Translations under genes and position numbers: made by a program
Origin: Thermodesulfatator autotrophicus
GTDB taxonomy: Bacteria; Desulfobacterota; Thermodesulfobacteria; Thermodesulfobacteriales; Thermodesulfatatoraceae
Assembly (NCBI RefSeq): GCF_001642325.1
Contig: NZ_LSFI01000028.1
Span: 1 to 37,553, forward strand
Direction: 5' to 3'
DNA: 37,553 nucleotides
Shown: positions 18,491 through 28,846 of the stretch, piece after piece
How the letters are laid out: the number at the start of each line of letters is the position of its first letter
How positions within the stretch are numbered: position 1 is the first letter of the stretch
Notes under the pieces: model-generated
What the model saw: only the letters and a program-made list of their open reading frames with translations
The model's database searches: none
Told to the model about the DNA's origin: nothing

Positions 18491-20383
18491 ATGGCCGATT
18501 TTAAAAGCTCAAAAACAATTTCTCAACTGTTTGACCCTAATATTGCCTCTGAACTATTCTATCTCCTTTTAGAGTCAACTCCCGTGGGAGTTTATATTTA
18601 TCGAGAGAACTTCATTTATGTAAATCCTGCCTTTGAAAGAATAACTGGCTGGAATTTTTCTGAACTTAAGAATAAAAAGGTCTGGGAAATAGTCCATCCA
18701 GATTACCAGGAAACAGTTAAAGAAAGAATTTTGGCGAGGCTTTCTGGAAAAAAAGCTCCTCCTTCTTACGAATTAAAGATTCTAACTCCCAAAGGAGAGG
18801 AAAAGTGGTTTGAAGTCTCCGTGGTCACTTTTAAAAAAGATGAGCAAATTTTTTGTATAGCCACCGCTATTGACCTTACCAAAATCAAAAATTATTCCCG
18901 TCACCTGGCAGAAACTTTAAGCGAATATAGGGCCATATTGCACTCTTTTGACGGGCTTATTTATACTGTTACCCCTGATTATCACCTGGCTTTTGTGAAT
19001 AAAAAATTAGAAAAACAGCTGGGTTCAGTTAGAGGTGAGTTGTGTTATAAAAAAATTTTTGGCCGAGAGGAGCCCTGCCCCTGGTGTAGTCTTAAAGAGG
19101 TAAGGGAAGGGCGTTCAGTAAAAAAAGATATCCATATCCCTGAAGAAAATAAATGGTACTACGTGGTGTCCACTCCTTTGCTTTATCCTAACGGAAGTTT
19201 TTATGCCCTCCATCTTCTTATGGATATTACCCAGCAGAAACGAGCTCAGCAGGAAATTCTGAGAATATCCAAACTGGAATCAATTTCTCTTCTGGCTGGA
19301 GGTATTGCCCATGATTTTAATAACATTTTAACGGCTATTATAGGTAACATCTCCCTTTTGCGCTTGCGTCTAAAAAAGCATCTTACTGAGAAAGAAGAAA
19401 AGCTTTTTAAACAAATGGAAAATGTATGTTTTAGAGCCCAAGGGCTTACCAAGCAACTTTTAAACTTTGCAGAAGGTGGTTCCCCTATAAAAAGGGTATC
19501 TTCCCTTAAAGAAATGCTTGAAGATACAGTTTCTTTTTGCTTGCGTGGTTCAAATGTCAGCTGGGAACTTTCTATCCCTGACGACTTGTATCTGGTAGAT
19601 ATTGATACGGTACAGTTTGGCCAGGTGGTGAGCAACATCGTTATAAATGCCAAACAAGCCATGCCTTCAGGGGGGCGCCTTTGGGTTAAAGCCCGAAATT
19701 TAGAGAGCAAAGAGCCTAGAGGTTTTTTGAAACCTGGAGATTATGTGGAGATAACTTTTCGAGACGAAGGCATTGGTATTCCTGAAAAAGTTCTCCCCAA
19801 AATTTTTGACCCTTATTTTACCACTAAAAAAAATGGAAGCGGCCTGGGGCTGGCTATTTGTCATTCCATTATTAAAAAACACGGTGGTCATATAGAGGTA
19901 TTTTCCCAAGAAGGAAAAGGGGCCACTTTTAAAATTTATCTTCCAGCCTCCAAGCAAGAAAAGCCCTTTTCTCGTACTTTAATTCAGAAAGAGATTTTTA
20001 AAGGCAAAGGCCGGGTACTCATATTTGATGACGAAGAAGTCATAAGGGAAACCCTGAAAGAATTTTTAGAAATAAGTGGTTTTCAGGTGGAAACAGCTAA
20101 AGACGCCCAGGAGCTTATAAAAAAAGCCAAGGTCGGAAATTTTGATTTAGCCATTCTTGATCTAACTATACCTGGGGGTATGGGGGCCAAAAAGGTTCTT
20201 CCTTTTCTTAAGTCCTATACTCCCCATATAAAAACAATTCTTATGACAGGCTATTCCCTTGAATCCCAAAAAATCAAAGATTTTGACGCTTTCCTCAAAA
20301 AACCTTTTACTTTTAACGAGCTTTTTGCGGTGATTGAAAAAATCTTGCCATCTAACTCTGCTAAAAATGTTAAAGATAAGTAA
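18491..20383 (+). CDS. PAS-domain hybrid sensor histidine kinase
   Basis: The 630-residue protein lacks transmembrane segments and is probably cytoplasmic. Order: PAS 1 (about 20-130, with VNPAFERITGW), PAS 2 (about 140-255, with a CYKKIFGREEPCPWC cysteine motif), HisKA with the phospho-acceptor His 274 in GGIAHDFNNILTAIIGN, and an HATPase domain with NIVINAKQAMP, DEGIGIP and GSGLGLAIC. A C-terminal receiver domain follows with DDEE near 515 and the acceptor Asp 557 in LAILDLT. Such HDFNN-type kinases phosphorylate their own receiver and then a separate regulator. No partner regulator gene is adjacent. Its end overlaps nagZ by 17 bases. The signal is unknown; the paired cysteines could suggest redox or metal sensing. 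Confidence 0.92.
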   Translation: MADFKSSKTISQLFDPNIASELFYLLLESTPVGVYIYRENFIYVNPAFERITGWNFSELKNKKVWEIVHPDYQETVKERILARLSGKKAPPSYELKILTPKGEEKWFEVSVVTFKKDEQIFCIATAIDLTKIKNYSRHLAETLSEYRAILHSFDGLIYTVTPDYHLAFVNKKLEKQLGSVRGELCYKKIFGREEPCPWCSLKEVREGRSVKKDIHIPEENKWYYVVSTPLLYPNGSFYALHLLMDITQQKRAQQEILRISKLESISLLAGGIAHDFNNILTAIIGNISLLRLRLKKHLTEKEEKLFKQMENVCFRAQGLTKQLLNFAEGGSPIKRVSSLKEMLEDTVSFCLRGSNVSWELSIPDDLYLVDIDTVQFGQVVSNIVINAKQAMPSGGRLWVKARNLESKEPRGFLKPGDYVEITFRDEGIGIPEKVLPKIFDPYFTTKKNGSGLGLAICHSIIKKHGGHIEVFSQEGKGATFKIYLPASKQEKPFSRTLIQKEIFKGKGRVLIFDDEEVIRETLKEFLEISGFQVETAKDAQELIKKAKVGNFDLAILDLTIPGGMGAKKVLPFLKSYTPHIKTILMTGYSLESQKIKDFDAFLKKPFTFNELFAVIEKILPSNSAKNVKDK

Positions 20384-21323
20384 ACTTTTTCTGGTTGGTC
20401 TTGATGGGGAAACTCTTAGTGCTGAAGAGATTGAAGCCATTAAAGCTTTAGGGCTTATTCATTTTATTTTTTTCAAGCGCAATTTTCTTTCTTTAGAGCA
20501 AATAAAAGACCTTTTTTACAGCCTTGATAAAGTCGGTTCGGTCTTAAAGGCTATAGACCAAGAAGGGGGACCAGTGGTCAGGCTTTCTCCTCCGCTTTTC
20601 CCTCCACTTCCTTCTCCGTATTCACTGGCCCAAAAAAAAGACCCTGCCGAAGAGGTAAAAAATGCCGCTCAAATTTGTGCCCAAAGTCTTAAAGAATTCG
20701 GTTTTAATTTTAATCTGGCACCAGTGCTTGACCTGGCTGATGATAAAGCCCCGTCTTTCATTAGAGAGCGTTCTTTTGGCAAAGAAAGTTCGGTAGTAGC
20801 AGAACTTGGATCAGTTTACATTAAGACTTTTTTAGAACAGGGCCTTCTTTGTTGTGCCAAACATTTCCCCGGTTTGGGAGGAGTAGCTCTTGATCCTCAC
20901 CACGCCCTCCCTGAAAAAGAAAAGGTTACCAGAGACGACCTCTATCCCTTTATAAAAGCCGTTGAAACAGGTGTGCCAGCTATTATGACTACCCATTTGG
21001 TGGTTAAAACCATTGATGAGAAACCAGCTACTTTTTCTTCAAGAATGGTAAAGATGCTCCGTAAGGACTTAAACTTTTCGGGGCTTATCCTCACTGATGA
21101 CCTTTATATGGAAGGGGCGGCCATATTTTCTATGGAAGAAAGGGTTCTCAGAGCTTTTCTTACAGGCCATGATTTACTACTTTTATGCCAGAACTTCTGG
21201 CAAACAGTCTCTGTAGTTGAGGCCTTTATCAAAGAAGTCGAATCTAGCTTTTCACTGAGGCAATTGGTGAGAGAATCCCTCAAACGACAAGATAAGGTTT
21301 TAAACTCCTTCTTGCCTAGTTAA
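20367..21323 (+). CDS. nagZ: Family 3 glycoside hydrolase, probable beta-N-acetylhexosaminidase NagZ
   Basis: NagZ removes N-acetylglucosamine from recycled anhydro-muropeptides in the cytoplasm. The 318-residue product is the single-domain GH3 type. It has DQEGGPVVRL (substrate loop), NFNLAPVLDLA, a RSFGKE motif, KHFPGLGGVALDPHHALP with the catalytic His loop, and ILTDDLYMEGAA, where the nucleophile Asp lies within residues 244-245. I chose ATG 20367 (MLKISKLFLVGLDG), which overlaps the kinase stop; an upstream in-frame codon at 20334 is less likely. There is no signal peptide, as expected of NagZ. A general GH3 beta-glucosidase is less likely given the length. Confidence 0.87.
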   Translation: MLKISKLFLVGLDGETLSAEEIEAIKALGLIHFIFFKRNFLSLEQIKDLFYSLDKVGSVLKAIDQEGGPVVRLSPPLFPPLPSPYSLAQKKDPAEEVKNAAQICAQSLKEFGFNFNLAPVLDLADDKAPSFIRERSFGKESSVVAELGSVYIKTFLEQGLLCCAKHFPGLGGVALDPHHALPEKEKVTRDDLYPFIKAVETGVPAIMTTHLVVKTIDEKPATFSSRMVKMLRKDLNFSGLILTDDLYMEGAAIFSMEERVLRAFLTGHDLLLLCQNFWQTVSVVEAFIKEVESSFSLRQLVRESLKRQDKVLNSFLPS

Positions 21324-21370
21324 AAGTTAAATGTTAAAGCCTTTTAAGCTGAAAGTTTGGGGAGGAAATT

Positions 21371-23257
21371 ATGCTTGATTTTCTTAGGCAGCGTGCGGGT
21401 TCATGGCTGGTGAAGATTATTTTAGGCGCCATTATCATTGTTTTTATTTTCTGGGGAGTGGGGACTTTTCGCACCGGGCAGAAAAACATCCTTGCCGAAG
21501 TTAATGGGCAACCCATAACCTTCACTGAATTTCAAACCCTTTATAACCAGCGTCTTAATCAGTTGCGAAGCCTTTTTGGGCCTAACTTAAACGACGAGCT
21601 TTTGCGGAGGTTGGAACTACCAGCTCAGGTTTTTGAGGATTTAGTGCGCCGCAAGCTAATGCTCCAGGTGGCTGAGGAAATGAATATTATCGTAACTACT
21701 AAAGAGCTACAGCTTGCTATTTCGCAAATTCCTTCTTTTCAAACAAACGGCCGCTTTGATCCCAAGAAGTATCAATTAATTCTTCGTGAACTTCGTCTTT
21801 CTCCTCAGGAATTTGAAGAATTAATTAAAGCCGAGTTTATAGAAGCTAAAATTAAAAATCTCTTACTTACTCCCATTATGGCTACGACAGAAGAAGCAAG
21901 AGAATGGTATTCCTTTGAAAACGAAAAACTAAAAATACTTTGGGCTAAATTGCCAGTATCTATATGTGAAAAGGAAGTAAAACTTAACGATCAAGAAATA
22001 CAAAAATATTATAAAGCAAATAAAGAAAAATATAAAACAAAATTGAAAATAGCCCTTACTTATTATTTTCTGCCTTACGAAAGTCTAAAAAAAGAAATAA
22101 AAATTACAGATGAAGAACTGAAGAGTTACTACGAAGCTCACAAAAAAGAATACACTGTGCCTGAAAAGAGAAAACTTAAGCATATTTTTATTACTAAAAA
22201 GAAAGAAGAAAGTGAAGAAGACTTTTTAAAGCGTGCTCAAGAAATTAGAGAAAAGATTAAATCACCTAAAGACTTTTCTAAAGTAGCGGCTAAATATTCT
22301 GATGATCCTCATACTAAAGATAAAGGCGGTGAACTGGGCTGGGTTACCCCTGATGAAATTTTTCCAAATTTAAGGGAAATAATTTTTACGGCTAAAGAAG
22401 GTGAAATAATAGGCCCCTTAAGAACTCCTATGGGTTATCATATTTTTCTTGTAGAAAAGATTAAGCCTGCCCAAACTAAGCCGTTTGAGGAAGTCAAAAA
22501 AGAGATTAGAAAAAAACTTCTTGAAGAAAGGTTAAAATCCTTTGCCTGGGATAAGGCGGAAAAGCTTTATGATGAAATCGTTTTAGTAGGTGGGCTTGAA
22601 CCCTGGGCTAAAAAGGAAAACAAAAAACTGGTTACAACCCCTCTTTTTAGCCCTGACTCACCTCCGGCGGATAAACATATTACGCCTGAGGTTATCTCAG
22701 CAGCCCTTAAACTCCAGGAAGGGGAACTTGGCTCTATTATGGAAGTGCCTGGTGGTATTTTAATCTTTAAGCTGGCCAAAAAAGAGCCACCACGTATCCC
22801 TTCTTTAGAAGAAGTTAAAGACCGGGTGATTAAGGACTTAAGACATCAGAAAGCCCTGGAGCTATGTGCAGAAAAGGCCAGGCGTATTTTAGAAGAAGCC
22901 AGAAAAGAAGATTATCGGAAAGTTTTCAAAAAATATGGCTTAACCTTTAAAGAAAGTGATTTCTTTGCCAGGAAAGACATTGAAGTTTCAGGCCTTCCTC
23001 AAGAAGTCTTAAGAGAGGCAAAGGCCCTGGCTAATCCAGGAGAGTGGCTTGATACGCCAGTCCTTACAGATGAGGCCATTTATCTGGTCAAGCTTTTGGA
23101 AACAAAGCCTGCGGATATGAAAAAATTTGAAGAAGAACAGAAACTTCTTAAAGACTTACTTACCAGAAAGAAACGGGAAGAGGCCTTTAATGACTGGTAT
23201 AAAAATCTGCGAGAAAAAGCAGAGATAAAGCTCTATCACGAACTTCCCAAAATTTAG
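21371..23257 (+). CDS. ppiD: PpiD/SurA-type periplasmic peptidyl-prolyl isomerase
   Basis: The 628-residue protein has a short cytoplasmic start, one N-terminal transmembrane anchor (about 13-34), a SurA_N-like chaperone segment ([23 protein letters not shown] onward, seen at about 43-150) and a parvulin domain (about 262-365) with [34 protein letters not shown] and [13 protein letters not shown] long C-terminal helical region follows. This matches PpiD, the membrane-anchored chaperone that helps fold secreted proteins. GGGGAGG upstream supports ATG 21371. The lysine-rich, AT-rich middle (about 21,950-22,250) differs in base use from its flanks. It is followed eight bases later by carB. Confidence 0.9.
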   Translation: MLDFLRQRAGSWLVKIILGAIIIVFIFWGVGTFRTGQKNILAEVNGQPITFTEFQTLYNQRLNQLRSLFGPNLNDELLRRLELPAQVFEDLVRRKLMLQVAEEMNIIVTTKELQLAISQIPSFQTNGRFDPKKYQLILRELRLSPQEFEELIKAEFIEAKIKNLLLTPIMATTEEAREWYSFENEKLKILWAKLPVSICEKEVKLNDQEIQKYYKANKEKYKTKLKIALTYYFLPYESLKKEIKITDEELKSYYEAHKKEYTVPEKRKLKHIFITKKKEESEEDFLKRAQEIREKIKSPKDFSKVAAKYSDDPHTKDKGGELGWVTPDEIFPNLREIIFTAKEGEIIGPLRTPMGYHIFLVEKIKPAQTKPFEEVKKEIRKKLLEERLKSFAWDKAEKLYDEIVLVGGLEPWAKKENKKLVTTPLFSPDSPPADKHITPEVISAALKLQEGELGSIMEVPGGILIFKLAKKEPPRIPSLEEVKDRVIKDLRHQKALELCAEKARRILEEARKEDYRKVFKKYGLTFKESDFFARKDIEVSGLPQEVLREAKALANPGEWLDTPVLTDEAIYLVKLLETKPADMKKFEEEQKLLKDLLTRKKREEAFNDWYKNLREKAEIKLYHELPKI

Positions 23258-23265
23258 GAGGTTTT

Positions 23266-26200
23266 ATGCCCAAACGGGAAGACATAAAGAAGATTTTGAT
23301 AATAGGCTCAGGCCCGATAGTGATTGGCCAGGCCTGCGAGTTTGACTATTCAGGCACTCAGGCCTGCAAAGCTTTAAAAGAAGAAGGCTATGAAATAGTT
23401 CTCGTTAACTCAAACCCGGCCACCATTATGACTGACCCTGAAACCGCCCACCGCACCTATGTTGAACCCATAACCCCGGAGGTGGTGGCTGAAATCATAA
23501 AAGAAGAGCGGCCTCACGCCCTTCTGCCTACCCTTGGCGGGCAAACCGCTCTTAACACCGCCTTTGAGGTTGCCCGCCGCGGTGTGCTTGAAAAGTACGG
23601 CGTGGAGATGATTGCCGCTTCTGCTGAAGTTATCCGCAAGGCGGAAGACCGCGAGGCCTTCCGCGAGGCCATGAAAAACATCGGCCTTAAGGTGCCGCGC
23701 AGTGAAATTGTGACCACTGTTAAAGACGCTTTACGGGCCGCTGAAAAAATAGGCTATCCCGTTATTGTCAGGCCGGCCTTTACCCTGGGTGGCACTGGAG
23801 GTGGGGTGGCCTACAACCGGGAAGAGCTTGAAGAAATTGCCACCCGCGGCCTTGAGCTTTCTCTCATTCATCAGGTGATGATTGAAGAAAGCGTCCTTGG
23901 CTGGAAAGAATTTGAGCTTGAAGTCATGCGGGATAAAAACGACAATGTGGTTATTATCTGCACTATTGAAAACTTTGATCCCATGGGAGTGCATACCGGA
24001 GACTCCATAACGGTGGCTCCTTCGCAAACCCTTACCGACCGAGAATATCAGCGGATGCGAAACGCCGCTATTGCCATTATGCGTGAAATTGGCGTTGAGA
24101 CCGGCGGCTCAAACGTCCAGTTTGCCATAAACCCGAAGAACGGAGACATGGTTGTCATTGAAATGAATCCAAGAGTTTCTCGTTCTTCGGCCCTTGCCAG
24201 TAAGGCCACGGGCTTTCCCATCGCCAAGATAGCTGCCAAACTGGCCATTGGTTATACCCTTGATGAAATCCCAAATGACATAACCCGTGAGACCATGGCT
24301 TCTTTTGAGCCCACTATTGACTATGTAGTGGTTAAGTTTCCGCGCTTTACTTTTGAGAAATTTCCCGAAACTCCTGACGAGCTTACCACTTCTATGAAAT
24401 CCGTGGGTGAAACCATGGCCATTGGCCGCACTTTTAAGGAAGCGTTGCAAAAGGCTATCCGCGGCCTTGAAATCGGCCGGGCAGGCCTGGGGGCTGACGG
24501 TAAGTCCCCTTCTGACCGTGGTGAAACAGTGCCTCGCAAGGTCATCGTTGAAAAATTGAGAATTCCCAATAGTGAGCGTATTTTCTACATTAGAGAGGCT
24601 TACAAGGCCGGCTTTTCCACCCAGGAGATTTATGAACTCACCCACATTGACCCGTGGTTCCTTGAGCAGATGCGTGCCATAATTGCAAAGGAAGACGAGA
24701 TAAAAGAAGCAGGCGAAGGCCTTTTTGAGCCAGAAAAGCTATTTGAGATAAAGCGTTTTGGCTTTTCAGACAAGCAGATTGCCTTCCTTACTGGAAAAAC
24801 AGAAGAAGAAATAGCTAGACGCCGTAAAGAGGCCGGCATAAGGCCGGTTTATAAACTGGTTGATACCTGCGCCGCTGAGTTTGAGGCCTATACACCTTAC
24901 TATTACTCAAGCTACGAGATAGAAAACGAAGCCCGCGTTTCTAAAAAGCGCAAAGTGATGATTCTTGGTGGTGGCCCTAACCGCATTGGCCAGGGTATTG
25001 AGTTTGACTACTGCTGTGTGCATGCTTCTTTTGGCCTGCGCGAGCTTGGTATTGAGTCCATCATGGTAAACTCAAACCCTGAGACTGTTTCCACAGACTA
25101 CGATACTTCTGATCGTCTTTACTTTGAACCCCTTACTTTTGAAGATGTGCTTCATATTTACGAACAGGAGAAACCTGAGGGCGTAATCGTCCAGTTTGGC
25201 GGGCAAACACCTCTTAATCTAGCCGTCCCCCTAGCTAAAGCCGGTGTAGAAATTCTTGGAACTTCCCCGGATAGCATTGACCGAGCGGAAGACCGCGAGC
25301 GGTTTACCGCTTTACTGGATAAACTCGGCCTTAAAAAGCCGCCTGCTGGCACGGCTTTTACCGTGGAAGAAGCCATTGAGATTGCCAGAAAAATCGGCTA
25401 TCCCGTGCTGGTAAGGCCCTCTTATGTGCTTGGTGGCCGGGCCATGCAAATCGTCTGGGACGAAGAAAGCCTTAAGAATTACATGGCCACGGCGGCTAAA
25501 GTAAATCCAGAACACCCTGTGCTTATAGACAAATTTTTGGAACATGCCGTTGAGGTAGATGTTGACGCCATTTCTGACGGAGAAATTACGGTGGTAGGCG
25601 GTATTATGGAGCATATTGAAGAGGCTGGCATTCACTCTGGAGATTCGGCCTGTGTGCTTCCACCTATTTCCATTCCGCAAAAGATGATTGAAGAGATTAA
25701 AGCCGCCACCAAGGCTCTGGCCAAGGAGCTAAATGTCATTGGCCTTATGAATATTCAGTTTGCCATAAAAGACAACGAATTATTCGTGCTTGAAGTAAAC
25801 CCGCGTGCCTCGCGGACTATTCCTTTTGTTTCCAAGGCCATAGGGGTGCCTCTGGCGCGTCTTGCCACCTGGGTTATGATGGGGAAAACCTTAAAAGAAA
25901 TTGGCTTTACCAAAGAAATTGAACCCAAACACATCTCAGTCAAAGAAGCGGTCTTTCCCTTCAGGCGTTTTCCGGGAGTAGACGTCATGCTTGGGCCGGA
26001 GATGAAGTCCACCGGTGAAGTTATGGGGATAGACTTTGATTTTGGCATGGCTTACGCTAAGGCTCAGCTGGCCGCGGGCATGAACCTTCCCCTTGAAGGC
26101 ACGGTTTTCATTTCGGTGAAAGACCCTGACCAGCCGCTGGTGGTGCCTATTGCTAAGGGTTTAGCTGAGCTAGGGTTTAAAATTGTAGCCACCAGGGGGA

Positions 26201-26529
26201 CAGCGGCGGTTTTACGAGAAGCAGGCCTTGAAGTGGAAGTAATTCCTAAAATATCTGAAAAAGTCCGCCCCAATGCCCTTGATAAACTAAAAAATGGCGA
26301 GTTTGCCCTGGTTATTAACACGGCTGAGGGCAAGGAAAGCAGGGAAGATGCCTATCTTATCAGGCGTTATGCCATGGAGCTTGACGTGCCTTATGCCACC
26401 ACCCTTTCCTGTGCCAGGGCTATGGTTGAGGCTATCAAACGACTAAAAGAAACCAGGCTTGAAGTAAGGGCCTTGCAAGACTATTATCGCCATCTGCCAG
26501 AATGTTTTTACGCCAGAAAGCAGCTATAA
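23266..26529 (+). CDS. carB: Carbamoyl-phosphate synthase large subunit
   Basis: CarB makes carbamoyl phosphate from bicarbonate, ATP and ammonia supplied by CarA, feeding pyrimidine and arginine synthesis. The 1087-residue protein is full length. It has two ATP-grasp synthetase halves, each with the SGPIVIGQ- or GGGPNRIGQ-type opening (residues about 11 and 565), [13 protein letters not shown] and [12 protein letters not shown], and the [40 protein letters not shown] pair, shown here only as recognisable repeats. The allosteric MGS-like domain lies at about 945-1080 with [16 protein letters not shown] lies just before the ATG. carA is not adjacent; the upstream neighbour is ppiD, an unusual pairing. 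Confidence 0.97.
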   Translation: MPKREDIKKILIIGSGPIVIGQACEFDYSGTQACKALKEEGYEIVLVNSNPATIMTDPETAHRTYVEPITPEVVAEIIKEERPHALLPTLGGQTALNTAFEVARRGVLEKYGVEMIAASAEVIRKAEDREAFREAMKNIGLKVPRSEIVTTVKDALRAAEKIGYPVIVRPAFTLGGTGGGVAYNREELEEIATRGLELSLIHQVMIEESVLGWKEFELEVMRDKNDNVVIICTIENFDPMGVHTGDSITVAPSQTLTDREYQRMRNAAIAIMREIGVETGGSNVQFAINPKNGDMVVIEMNPRVSRSSALASKATGFPIAKIAAKLAIGYTLDEIPNDITRETMASFEPTIDYVVVKFPRFTFEKFPETPDELTTSMKSVGETMAIGRTFKEALQKAIRGLEIGRAGLGADGKSPSDRGETVPRKVIVEKLRIPNSERIFYIREAYKAGFSTQEIYELTHIDPWFLEQMRAIIAKEDEIKEAGEGLFEPEKLFEIKRFGFSDKQIAFLTGKTEEEIARRRKEAGIRPVYKLVDTCAAEFEAYTPYYYSSYEIENEARVSKKRKVMILGGGPNRIGQGIEFDYCCVHASFGLRELGIESIMVNSNPETVSTDYDTSDRLYFEPLTFEDVLHIYEQEKPEGVIVQFGGQTPLNLAVPLAKAGVEILGTSPDSIDRAEDRERFTALLDKLGLKKPPAGTAFTVEEAIEIARKIGYPVLVRPSYVLGGRAMQIVWDEESLKNYMATAAKVNPEHPVLIDKFLEHAVEVDVDAISDGEITVVGGIMEHIEEAGIHSGDSACVLPPISIPQKMIEEIKAATKALAKELNVIGLMNIQFAIKDNELFVLEVNPRASRTIPFVSKAIGVPLARLATWVMMGKTLKEIGFTKEIEPKHISVKEAVFPFRRFPGVDVMLGPEMKSTGEVMGIDFDFGMAYAKAQLAAGMNLPLEGTVFISVKDPDQPLVVPIAKGLAELGFKIVATRGTAAVLREAGLEVEVIPKISEKVRPNALDKLKNGEFALVINTAEGKESREDAYLIRRYAMELDVPYATTLSCARAMVEAIKRLKETRLEVRALQDYYRHLPECFYARKQL

Positions 26530-26537
26530 ATAACTTT

Positions 26538-26960
26538 ATGAAAAAGCTTCCTTGGCATTCAGAGTTTTGAAGTTATGCGCACGGAAAATTACTACTACGT
26601 TGACAAAATGCAGTTTGTAAAAAAGCTTGTTGATGAAGGGAAATATTATTTCTTTCCCGTCTAAGGCGTTTTGAGAAATTTCTTTTTCTTGATACTTTGC
26701 GGCGGGCTTTCTTAGCCAGACGAGAACTCTTTAAGGGGCTTTACCTGGAAAATAAGTGGGACTGGTCTCTCAGGTGCCTGGTGATTTACATCTCGTTTGG
26801 AAGCGGGGTTATTATAAAGAAAAAGATATTCTCAAGCAAAAATTCATTACATTTTTAGATAATCATGCCCAGAATTATAGAGTTGAGTTGAAAAAACATT
26901 ATTCCAGACAAGCCAGACAAGGCAGAAGAGTTAATCTCATCGTTTTGATTCGCCTCTGTA
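26538..26960 (+). pseudogene. Decayed AAA-ATPase-like/DUF1703 gene
   Basis: Conceptual translation with frameshift correction reads MKKLP-(x)-GIQSFEVMRTENYYYVDK...GKYYFLSRLRRFEKFLFLDTLRRAF..RELFKGLYLENKWDWS...VIYISFGSGVIKEKDILKQKF, given here in short joined pieces. This matches the N-terminal part of the AAA-ATPase-like family with a C-terminal PD-(D/E)XK nuclease domain (PF09820/PF08011 type), whose usual P-loop is RPRRFGKS. Frames shift near 26553, 26650 and 26812; stops occur at 26568 and 26662. The P-loop has lost Pro, Gly and Ser. Everything after about residue 140 is missing. The gene is not functional. The family is often multicopy and linked to mobile or addictive loci, but its role is not known. 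Confidence 0.8.
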
Positions 26961-27027
26961 ATTTTCTCTAAAGTTTTTTTCTTCTTTGCCGACAAACATA
27001 GTGAAGACTTTTACAAGGAGGAAGAGT

Positions 27028-28527
27028 ATGAAACTCAATACCATCAAAGCCCGGGTGCAGGCTATCATCTTGGTGATGTTCTTTTTGAGTATTTTCAACG
27101 CAGGGATGGTTTTCTGGTCCCTTCATAAAAATGAAGGAGATGCTAAATACGTAAACATTGCCGGAAGAGAAAGGATGCTTGTGCAAAAGCTTACCAAAGA
27201 AATTCTTAGTAAAGATTTTGCCTCTGCCCAACAAACGGCTGCCCTTTTTGAAAAAAGTTTAAAGGCCTTAAAAGATGGGGATACAACTATGGGCTTAAAA
27301 CCGGTGAAAGACCCAGAAATTCTGGCTTCCTGGGAAAAGTTAAACCAGGCCTGGCAGAAATTTAAAACTTCTTTTGATATATATTTAAAGACCCAGGATG
27401 AAAAGGCTTTGAAATACTTACTTGACCATAATATTGAGGTACTAACTCTTGCCAATGATTTAACTAAACAATTTGAGAAAAAAGCGGTGGCAGGGCTACA
27501 TCAGTTAAGAATATATCAGGTAATCATTTCAGGGTTCAGTATTCTCTTGCTTATGGCTATCTGGTGGATGGCAAGGGCCAAAATTATTGCTCCTATTGAT
27601 AAAGCAGTGGTCCTTGTTTCAAAAATTGCCGATGGCGATTTCACTGTCAGGTTCCCAAAGGCCAGTCAGGACGAAATTGGCCGTCTGCTATCTGCCCTTG
27701 AAGGCATGGCCAAACGTTTGCGTGAAACTTTGAGCAATGTAGTTGATTCCTCAGATAAAGTATATTCTGCTTCTCAGGAAATTTATCGTGCTGGTGAAGA
27801 AGTAGCAGAAAAGGCTGAAAATCTTGCTAAAGAAGGTGAAGAAGTTAAAGAAGCTGAAGAAGCTATTAATAGTAACATTCGGGCTGTCTCTGCAGCTTCA
27901 GAGCAAATGGTTGAAGCCATAACTGAAATATCTCGCAATACATCTGAAGCAGCCCACATTGCCAATGATGCCGTCATAAAAGCTCAGGAAACCAACGAAA
28001 TCGTTAATAAACTTAGCATTTCTTCAGAAGAAATTGGTGAAGTAGTAAATCTTATTCAAAGTATTGCCGAACAAACCAATCTTTTAGCCTTAAACGCCAC
28101 TATTGAAGCGGCCCGGGCTGGAGAAGCTGGTAAAGGTTTTGCTGTAGTAGCTGGTGAGGTGAAAGAACTTTCTCGCCAGACCACCCAGGCGACGGAAAAA
28201 ATTACCAGAAAGATTCAGGCTATCCAGGCAGATGCTCGAGCTTCGGTTAAAGCCATTGAAGAGATCACTGAAATTATCAGTCGTATTAACGATATCTCCA
28301 ATATGATAGCCAGCGCCGTAGAAGAACAAACCGCCATGATGGGTGAAATCAGCCAGGCGGCCAACATGTCCGCCGAAAGTGCCGACCAGATAAAAGAAAA
28401 AGTAGAAAAGATGTCTCAGGCCATTCAGGAAACTGCAGAAAAAGGGATTAAGAGCAAAGAACTTTCTCGCGAAATGATAAATCTTGCCGGCCGTCTGAAA
28501 GAATTGGCTTCTAAGTTTAAAGTTTAG
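27028..28527 (+). CDS. Methyl-accepting chemotaxis protein with PilJ-type sensor
   Basis: The 499-residue receptor has TM1 (about 10-30), a periplasmic PilJ/NarX-like domain with the P-box motif [13 protein letters not shown] (about 43-55), TM2 (about 162-184), a HAMP domain (about 185-240), and a long cytoplasmic signalling domain with the hairpin tip [36 protein letters not shown], cited as the family core. AAGGAGG lies six bases before ATG 27028; the upstream in-frame start is not supported. PilJ-type receptors control twitching motility or chemotaxis; the NarX-like P-box also suggests nitrate or small-anion sensing, which is not proven. No che genes adjoin it. Confidence 0.93.
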   Translation: MKLNTIKARVQAIILVMFFLSIFNAGMVFWSLHKNEGDAKYVNIAGRERMLVQKLTKEILSKDFASAQQTAALFEKSLKALKDGDTTMGLKPVKDPEILASWEKLNQAWQKFKTSFDIYLKTQDEKALKYLLDHNIEVLTLANDLTKQFEKKAVAGLHQLRIYQVIISGFSILLLMAIWWMARAKIIAPIDKAVVLVSKIADGDFTVRFPKASQDEIGRLLSALEGMAKRLRETLSNVVDSSDKVYSASQEIYRAGEEVAEKAENLAKEGEEVKEAEEAINSNIRAVSAASEQMVEAITEISRNTSEAAHIANDAVIKAQETNEIVNKLSISSEEIGEVVNLIQSIAEQTNLLALNATIEAARAGEAGKGFAVVAGEVKELSRQTTQATEKITRKIQAIQADARASVKAIEEITEIISRINDISNMIASAVEEQTAMMGEISQAANMSAESADQIKEKVEKMSQAIQETAEKGIKSKELSREMINLAGRLKELASKFKV

Positions 28528-28548
28528 CTTTAAGCTAATATGGTACGT

Positions 28549-28580
28549 AAAGAAGGGAGCATTGCTCCCTTCTTTTTATT
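28549..28580 (+). terminator. Intrinsic terminator after the chemoreceptor gene
   Basis: A 12-bp stem (AAAGAAGGGAGC 28549-28560 with GCTCCCTTCTTT 28564-28575), a short loop ATT and a T-rich tail (TTTTTATTTTT) lie 21 bases after the stop. It is a strong rho-independent terminator. Confidence 0.9.
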
Positions 28581-28846
28581 TTTAGCTTTTGCATTAGCTT
28601 TTTATACCTTGATAAAAATTACTTCGTTCTACTATCAAGACAGGAAAAAGGAAATATTTTCCTTTTCCCTGCGGGGAGTATGTCCCCACTGTTGTCACTG
28701 CGAGGAGGCCTGCAGGGCCGACGAAGCAGTCTCAAAGCCCTTTGCTTCTTTCAGTCAGGCGAAACAGTTTGAGACAGTTAATATTGGTTAAACTTTATGA
28801 ACGTTTAAATTCCTACCTGAGGACCGCTGGCCGGAAGAAGAAGTTT
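28581..28846. other. Gene-free stretch between chemoreceptor terminator and rpe
   Basis: The gap holds an A/T-rich palindrome (28641-28671, AGGAAAAAGGAAA with TTTCCTTTTCCCT), a small GGGGA/TCCCC hairpin (28673-28687), and one copy of the TGCGAG repeat (28693-28732). With the terminator to the left, no room remains for a real gene. A long A/T palindrome could act as terminator for rpe, which is read leftward, but its T-tract is weak. Confidence 0.55.
28693..28732 (+). repeat. TGTCACTGCGAG repeat copy near the rpe 3' end
   Basis: A single unit runs TGTCACTGCGAGGAGGCC, a short palindromic middle around CTGCAG, and GGCCGACGAAGCAGTCTC. It is one arm-plus-centre of the family seen complete at 18225-18294. 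A degenerate inverted partner (AGTTTGAGACAG, near 28768) follows. Confidence 0.75.

Noticed and set aside
26756-26971. 71-codon frame read as an independent small gene
   Set aside because: Its middle (KEKDILKQKFITFL) continues the decayed ATPase in a shifted frame, and it lacks a ribosome-binding site.
28540-28791. 83-codon frame after the chemoreceptor gene
   Set aside because: It runs through a terminator, an A/T palindrome and a repeat unit and has no ribosome-binding site.
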